DNA from: Polaromonas sp. CF318
GTDB lineage: Bacteria; Pseudomonadota; Gammaproteobacteria; Burkholderiales; Burkholderiaceae_C
Reading direction: 5' to 3'
Assembly: GCF_000282655.1 (NCBI RefSeq)
Contig: NZ_AKIV01000045.1
Span: 1 to 58,011, forward strand
Length of the DNA: 58,011 nt
Shown: in pieces, positions 51,625 through 58,011 of the stretch
Layout of the letters: the number at the start of each line of letters is the position of its first letter
Numbering within the stretch: the stretch's first letter is position 1
Made by a program: the position numbers and the translations under genes
The notes under the pieces: model-generated
The model's database searches: none
Seen by the model: the letters and a program-made list of their open reading frames with translations, nothing else
What the model was told of the DNA's origin: nothing

Positions 51625-52197
51625 TTAACGAAGAGCCTCCAGCGCAAGATTGAGCCGCAGCACATTGACCCGGGCTTCGCCCAGAACGGCCAGCAGGGGT
51701 TGTTCGGTGTGTTGTTCCACCAGGGCCTGCACTTTTTCGACGGCCAGGCCGCGCGCCTTGGCCACGCGGGCCACCTGGTAGCGCGCGGCAGCCGGGCTGA
51801 TGTGCGGATCCAGCCCGCTGGCCGAAGCGGTGACCAGGTCCACCGGCACGGGCGCCGTGTTGCCGGGGTCGGCCGCTTTGAGCGCTTCAATGCGGCCCTT
51901 CACGGCATCGACCAGCGCGGGATTGAGCGGCCCCTGGTTGGCGCCGCTGGAAGCCGCGGCGTTGTAGGGCATGGGGCCGGTGGCCGAAGGGCGGCCCCAG
52001 AAATTTTTGGGATCGCTGAAGTTTTGCCCGATCAGCGCGGAGCCGACGGCCTTGCCGTCGCGAACAACCAGGCTGCCTCCCGCCTGCGATGGAAACAGCG
52101 ACTGCGCAGTGCCGGTCACCACCAGGGGATAAGCCACGCCGGTGACCAGGGTCAGCACGGTGAACATCACGAGTGCGGGGCGAAGAATGTTTGTCAT
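51625..52197 (-). CDS. kdpC: Potassium-transporting ATPase C subunit KdpC
   Basis: A 190-residue subunit with one N-terminal membrane helix ([20 protein letters not shown]) and a periplasmic-side domain with [35 protein letters not shown] and ARxVAxARGL segments, diagnostic of KdpC. It stabilises ATP binding by the KdpFABC complex. Preceded by kdpB with 15 nt spacing. Confidence 0.96.
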   Translation of the reverse strand: MTNILRPALVMFTVLTLVTGVAYPLVVTGTAQSLFPSQAGGSLVVRDGKAVGSALIGQNFSDPKNFWGRPSATGPMPYNAAASSGANQGPLNPALVDAVKGRIEALKAADPGNTAPVPVDLVTASASGLDPHISPAAARYQVARVAKARGLAVEKVQALVEQHTEQPLLAVLGEARVNVLRLNLALEALR

Positions 52198-52212
52198 AAG
52201 GTTTCCTTGGGA

Positions 52213-54303
<2,091 letters not shown>

Positions 54304-54328
54304 ATAAATTTCTCTTTGGGCCTTGCGG

Positions 54329-56128
54329 TTATTTGCCTGGCCAGAGCATCAGATGCTCGACCACCGGGCCCAACGCCAGGGCAGGCACGTAATTGAGCAG
54401 GCCCACCAGCAGCACGGTGCCTATCAGCAGCAGCACGAACAGCGGGCCGTGCGTGGGCATGGTGCCGGCCGTGACCGGCAGGCGTTTCTTGGCGGCCAGC
54501 GCGCCGGCAATCGCCAGCACCGGCACGATGACGCCGAAGCGGCCCAGCCACATGACCAGGCCCAGCAGCGTGTTGTAAAACGGCGTGTTGGCCGACAGGC
54601 CCGCGAAGGCGCTGCCGTTGTTGTTACCGGCCGAGGTCAGCGCATACATGATTTCAGAAAAGCCGTGCGCACCTGGGTTGGCGATGCCGGCCTTGCCGGC
54701 GCCGGCTAGTACCGCGATGGCTGTGCCGGCCAGCACCAGGATGGGCGTGACCAGGATGGCGATGGAGGTCAGCTTCATCTCATGCGACTCGATCTTCTTG
54801 CCCAGGTACTCGGGCGTGCGGCCAATCATCAGGCCGGCGATGAACACCGCGAGGATGGCAAAAATCAGCATGCCGTAAAGCCCGGTGCCAACGCCGCCGA
54901 ACACCACTTCACCGAGCTGCATCATCACCATGGGCACCATGCCGCCCAGCGGCGTGAAGGAGTCGTGCATGGCATTGACCGCGCCGCACGAGGCCGCCGT
55001 GGTGATGACCGCGAACAGGCTGGAGGCATCGATGCCGAAACGGGTTTCCTTGCCTTCCATATTGCCGCCTGCCTGCAGCAGGCTGGCGGTCTGGTCCACG
55101 CCCAGAGGCGGCAGCAGCGGGTTGCCGGCCTGCTCAGCGGGCGTAATGGCCACCACGGCAACCACAAATATCAGCGTCATCGCGGCCAGCACGGCCCAGC
55201 CCTGGCGTGTGTCACCCACCGCGCGGCCGAAAGCAAAACACAGCGCCGCGGGGATCAGGAAGATGGACAGCATCTGGAAAAAATTGCTCAGCGCCGTCGG
55301 GTTTTCATAAGGATGGGCCGAGTTGGCGTTAAAGAAACCGCCGCCGTTGGTGCCCAACATCTTGATCGCCTCCTGCGAAGCGACCGGGCCCATGGCCAGG
55401 GTCTGCTTGTCGGTCTTGGCGTCTTCCATCACGGCATTGCCCTTGTCGTCCTTGAGGGCCTGGCCGTCGGGGCCGTTCTTGGCAACCTGGTAAGACGTGG
55501 TTTCCAGCGTCGCGACGTCCTTGTAGGCATCGAAGTTCTGGATCACGCCCTGCCCCACGAGGAAGATGGCGAACACCAGCGACAGCGGCAGCAGCAGCCA
55601 GGCCGTGATGCGCGTGACGTCCACCCAGAAGTTGCCGATGGCGCCCGTGGCCCGCGCGGCAAAACCGCGGAACAAGGCGAACACCACGGCAATACCGGTG
55701 GCGGCGGAGAAGAAATTCTGCACAGCCAGCGTCAGCATCTGCGTGAGGTAGCTCATCGTCGATTCACCGGCATAACCCTGCCAGTTGGTGTTGGAGACAA
55801 AGCTGATGGCGGTGTTAAAGGCCGAGTCGGGCGAGATGGCGGCCATGCCGGCCGGGTTCAACGGCAGCCAGACCTGCAGGCGCTGCAGGACATACACGGC
55901 AAGCACGCCCAGCGCATTAAAGGCCAACAGGGCCAGTGCGTACTGCGACCATTTCATGTTCGTATCGGCCGAGGTGCCGGCCAGACGGTACAGCGGCGCT
56001 TCCAGCTTGTGCATCCAGTTGGGCAGGCTGCCGGAATAGAGGCGCGCCAACCAGATGCCCAGCGGCCAAGCGGTGACCAGCAAGGCACCGAGGAAAAGGG
56101 CCAGCAGGCCCCATGAAGAATTGCTCAT
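54329..56128 (-). CDS. kdpA: Potassium-transporting ATPase A subunit KdpA
   Basis: The 599-residue potassium channel-like subunit with about ten membrane helices. Selectivity-filter-like turns are [15 protein letters not shown] and [21 protein letters not shown], the SuperTrK pattern, plus later [12 protein letters not shown] and GRFG repeats. It overlaps kdpF by 1 nt in ATGA fashion and is followed by kdpB after 25 nt. Confidence 0.97.
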   Translation of the reverse strand: MSNSSWGLLALFLGALLVTAWPLGIWLARLYSGSLPNWMHKLEAPLYRLAGTSADTNMKWSQYALALLAFNALGVLAVYVLQRLQVWLPLNPAGMAAISPDSAFNTAISFVSNTNWQGYAGESTMSYLTQMLTLAVQNFFSAATGIAVVFALFRGFAARATGAIGNFWVDVTRITAWLLLPLSLVFAIFLVGQGVIQNFDAYKDVATLETTSYQVAKNGPDGQALKDDKGNAVMEDAKTDKQTLAMGPVASQEAIKMLGTNGGGFFNANSAHPYENPTALSNFFQMLSIFLIPAALCFAFGRAVGDTRQGWAVLAAMTLIFVVAVVAITPAEQAGNPLLPPLGVDQTASLLQAGGNMEGKETRFGIDASSLFAVITTAASCGAVNAMHDSFTPLGGMVPMVMMQLGEVVFGGVGTGLYGMLIFAILAVFIAGLMIGRTPEYLGKKIESHEMKLTSIAILVTPILVLAGTAIAVLAGAGKAGIANPGAHGFSEIMYALTSAGNNNGSAFAGLSANTPFYNTLLGLVMWLGRFGVIVPVLAIAGALAAKKRLPVTAGTMPTHGPLFVLLLIGTVLLVGLLNYVPALALGPVVEHLMLWPGK

Positions 56129-56226
56129 CAGAACTCCTCGGCGCAGATCAGCGCATACACGAGGTAGGTGAGCAGCAGGACGGCGCAGATGCCGCCAAAG
56201 CCGTAAAGCACGTCAAGGCTGATCAT
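56128..56226 (-). CDS. kdpF: KdpF stabilising peptide
   Basis: A 32-residue one-helix protein ([32 protein letters not shown] pattern: helix over ~8-27, short charged ends) directly before kdpA, as in E. coli where KdpF has 29 residues and stabilises KdpABC. A strong GGAGG stands 6 nt before its ATG, and the TGA overlaps the kdpA ATG. Confidence 0.86.
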   Translation of the reverse strand: MISLDVLYGFGGICAVLLLTYLVYALICAEEF

Positions 56227-56327
56227 GAACGGCCTCCTTCAGGCTTTTCGAGCTTTTTAAAGCCCCATACCAGCAAGACCATCGCCCCCCAGAGGGCGGC
56301 GGCACCGAGAACAAACGCGAGATCCAT
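56223..56327 (-). CDS. Small membrane ORF coupled to kdpF
   Basis: A 34-residue one-helix protein, with a hydrophobic segment over residues ~3-22 (LAFVLGAAALWGAMVLLVWG) and a basic-acidic tail ([12 protein letters not shown]). GGAG precedes the ATG by 6 nt and its TGA overlaps the kdpF ATG (ATGA). It is the first gene of the operon. It has no family name that I recognise; by size and position it could be a second KdpF-like peptide. Confidence 0.65.
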   Translation of the reverse strand: MDLAFVLGAAALWGAMVLLVWGFKKLEKPEGGRS

Positions 56328-56401
56328 GACTTTCTCCAGCAATAACGATGGAGAAAGTGTCGGAGCCGGCGTGTAAAAACGGGGATGAAAGACAGGCGGC
56401 C

Positions 56402-56422
56402 GGTATAAAGAAAGCGTAAAAA
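56402..56422 (-). promoter_or_regulatory. Candidate KdpE binding site before the kdp operon
   Basis: On the minus strand the region reads TTTTTACGC-TTTCTTTATACC, two T-rich TTTxTAC half-sites like those at the E. coli kdpFABC promoter; a further TTTTTACA copy lies at about 56372-56380. It lies 75-95 nt upstream of the first operon gene. Assignment is by similarity and position. Confidence 0.45.
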
Positions 56423-56469
56423 TCGGCCCCAAACTGCGCCTGTGCCTTGGGGCCCAAGCCTTTAACCCT

Positions 56470-57264
56470 TTACCCGGCAAGCCAGCGGATTGCGCTGCCA
56501 ATCACCATATAAAGGCCTATGGCCAACAGGCCCACAAAGAACAGCCGCTTGAAGTTTTTTTCATCCAGCCGGCCGCGCAGCATCTGGCCCGCCGCCATCC
56601 CCAGCAAGGCCGCGGGCAAGGCCACCAGCCAGCCCCAGCCGCCGGGCAAGGCCGCTGCCGAGAATGAACCTTCAAGCGCCAGGCGCCCAAACAGCGCAAC
56701 GGTGGAAACAGTGAAGGACAGCCCCAGCGCCTGCACCAACTCGTCCTTGCGCAGCGACAGGGCCTGCAGGTAGGGCACCGCCGGAAACACAAACACCCCC
56801 GTGGCCGCCGTGATGGCGCCGGTGATCAGCCCGATGGCACCCGATAAAAACTTCTCGCCGCGGCGAGGCACCGCCAGCGGAGCGGCCACCAGCCCCAGCA
56901 CGGCATAAGCCATCAATGCCGCCCCCAGGCCCGCCGAAGCCGCATTGGCATTGAGGGTGACAAGGCTCACAGGCGCCCACAGCGTTCCGGCCGCCACGCC
57001 CAATTGCAGCGGCCACAAGCGCCTGAGCAGCCGGCCCAGCGCAGCCCCGTCCCACATCTGCCAGGCATTCGTCAAAAACGAAGGCAGTATCAGGATCACC
57101 GCCGCCTGCGCGGGCGGCATCACGCCGGCCAGCAGGCCCATGGACAGGGTCGGCAAGCCCAGGCCGACCACGCCCTTGACCAGGCCGGCCAACAGAAATA
57201 CGGCGGCGACGATGGCGACCAGCAGGGTTTCCTGTCCGGCGCCGGCGATGTTGTGCAAGTTCAT
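56470..57264 (-). CDS. TauE/SafE family membrane permease
   Basis: A 264-residue permease with about eight membrane helices, the two-repeat TauE/SafE (sulfite exporter) plan: VAAVFLLAGLVKGVVGLGLPTLSMGLLAGV near the N-terminus and FLSGAIGLITGAITAATGVFVFPAVPYLQAL in the second half are diagnostic. It likely exports a small anion such as sulfite or an organosulfonate. Divergent from the LysR gene at 57362, which may control it. The ATG at 57264 gives MNLHNIAG, and the longer frame is open but reads into the divergent gene. Confidence 0.91.
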   Translation of the reverse strand: MNLHNIAGAGQETLLVAIVAAVFLLAGLVKGVVGLGLPTLSMGLLAGVMPPAQAAVILILPSFLTNAWQMWDGAALGRLLRRLWPLQLGVAAGTLWAPVSLVTLNANAASAGLGAALMAYAVLGLVAAPLAVPRRGEKFLSGAIGLITGAITAATGVFVFPAVPYLQALSLRKDELVQALGLSFTVSTVALFGRLALEGSFSAAALPGGWGWLVALPAALLGMAAGQMLRGRLDEKNFKRLFFVGLLAIGLYMVIGSAIRWLAG

Positions 57265-57361
57265 GAAGCCGATTCTGCGCAGCGGCACATTTGCGCTCAA
57301 GCGGTAATATGCGCTGGCAGCCTTAGCCATTTCCGAAGGCTCCCCCAGGTCCCACCTCGCC

Positions 57362-58011
57362 ATGCTTGCCCATATCCGCTTTGACCTCGTCGACCTCCGG
57401 CTGTTTCTGCATGTGGTCGACACCGGCAGCATCACGGCCGGCAGCAGGCTTTCGCACCTGGCGCTGGCCTCGGCCAGCGCGCGCATACGCGGCATGGAGG
57501 ACGCCCTGGGCGTGCCGCTGCTCGAGCGCCTGCGCGACGGCGTCAAGCCGACCAAGGCGGGCCTGGCCGTGGCCCACCATGCACGCCTGGTGCTGCAGCA
57601 GGTAGAGCGCATGCACGGCGAGATCGCCGACTACGCGGGCGGCCTGGCGGGCCGGGTGCGCCTGCTGTCCAACACCGCCGCCATCACCGACTACCTGCCG
57701 CAGGCGCTCGCCGACTTCCTCAACACCCATCCCGGCATTGATGTGGACCTCGAAGAGCGCCCCAGCCACCTCATCGTCTCGCAGCTGCTGGCCCAGGTGG
57801 CCGAGCTCGGCATCGTGGCCGACTCCGCCGATGTTTCCAGCCTTGAATCCAGGCCCTTCCGGCGCGACCAGCTGGTGCTGGTCACTTCAGACCAAAGCAG
57901 CCTCGCGCGATTGACGGACTCGGGCACCCATGGCGAGGGGGGCCGCGGGACTGGCTTTGCCAGACCGCAGGCACCGCCCCCTCAAGGGGGGAACAGGCTA
58001 CACGCAGTGAG
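57362..58011 (+). CDS. LysR-family regulator, 3' part outside window and possibly altered
   Basis: The first 216 codons of a LysR regulator. HTH: MLAHIRFDLVDLRLFLHVVDTG with LALASASARIRGMEDALG, then LLERLRDGVKPTKAG; the effector domain begins with RLLSNTAAITDYLPQALADFLNTHPGIDVDLEERPS. It is divergent from the TauE/SafE permease gene and probably regulates it. From about residue 185 (nt 57920) the reading frame passes into a GC-rich hairpin-containing sequence, giving THGEGGRGTGFARPQAPPPQGG, unlike LysR proteins. The frame stays open to the window end. The protein may thus be truncated or extended there. Confidence 0.75.
   Translation, partial: MLAHIRFDLVDLRLFLHVVDTGSITAGSRLSHLALASASARIRGMEDALGVPLLERLRDGVKPTKAGLAVAHHARLVLQQVERMHGEIADYAGGLAGRVRLLSNTAAITDYLPQALADFLNTHPGIDVDLEERPSHLIVSQLLAQVAELGIVADSADVSSLESRPFRRDQLVLVTSDQSSLARLTDSGTHGEGGRGTGFARPQAPPPQGGNRLHAV
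57940..58011. repeat. Repeat-like GC-rich palindromic element at the window edge
   Basis: Contains hairpin GCGG-GA-CTGGC-TTT-GCCAG-A-CCGC at 57945-57968 and the CCCCCT-CA-AGGGGG palindrome at 57977-57990, then CTACACGCAGTGAG to the end. The pattern recalls intergenic repeats I associate with Comamonadaceae genomes, but no second copy is in this window to prove it. Confidence 0.4.

Overview
The window is about 65% G+C and gene-dense, and its gene content points to a betaproteobacterium of the order Burkholderiales, most likely family Comamonadaceae (Polaromonas, Rhodoferax or Variovorax type). The signs are a Bug-type solute receptor next to a GbpA/Omp32-like porin, many LysR regulators with divergent targets, a DUF2917 gene next to a LysR gene, pcaHG with pcaQ, and a glycine-rich RRM protein. 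The assignment is by gene content and style only; there is no rRNA or tRNA in the window.

Layout. 1-4170 (minus): a coupled set of small membrane protein, lipoprotein and a very large RTX-type class 3 lipase that runs off the left edge. 4585-10007 (minus): dbpA, then an operon of porin, Bug receptor and CocE/NonD hydrolase, divergent from a LysR gene at 10209. 11144-15908: two further LysR genes, each divergent from a small catabolic or redox unit (enoyl-CoA hydratase with DUF2917; GST with PPOX flavoprotein). 15962-24459: gor, a trypsin-like protease with an FHA membrane protein, amn, a VanX/DdpX-type dipeptidase, an MscS channel and purT. 24603-29912: a Fur-box-preceded siderophore-interacting reductase, an orphan low-GC membrane gene, pcaHG plus a VOC protein with divergent pcaQ, and a methyltransferase. 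30190-35967: RRM RNA-binding protein, ohrR-ohr, DUF2855, srkA, htpG. 36230-43053: an archaic (Csu-like, spore-coat-U) chaperone-usher pilus cluster with two two-domain adhesins and two short pilin-like proteins. 43113-47311 (minus): esterase, serine hydrolase, lone receiver protein, rluF-type pseudouridine synthase. 47356-56327 (minus): a full kdp potassium-uptake locus with kdpF, kdpABC and kdpDE, plus four small extra ORFs. 56470-58011: TauE/SafE permease and a LysR gene cut by the right edge and running into a repeat-like sequence.

How the genes fit together. Several blocks are self-contained stress or nutrient modules: OhrR/Ohr for organic hydroperoxides, Gor and GST for thiols, HtpG and SrkA for protein stress, Kdp for potassium limitation, PcaHG for protocatechuate ring cleavage, and the porin/Bug/hydrolase set for uptake and cleavage of an unknown ester or amide.

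The points I find most worth following are the three coupled small genes between kdpC and a terminator before kdpD (an ACT-like protein and two paralogous one-helix proteins), a 34-residue membrane ORF coupled to kdpF, the lipoprotein/RTX-lipase operon, the protease-FHA pair, and the short pilin-like paralogs in the pilus cluster. I do not claim that any of these is proven new; no database search was possible.
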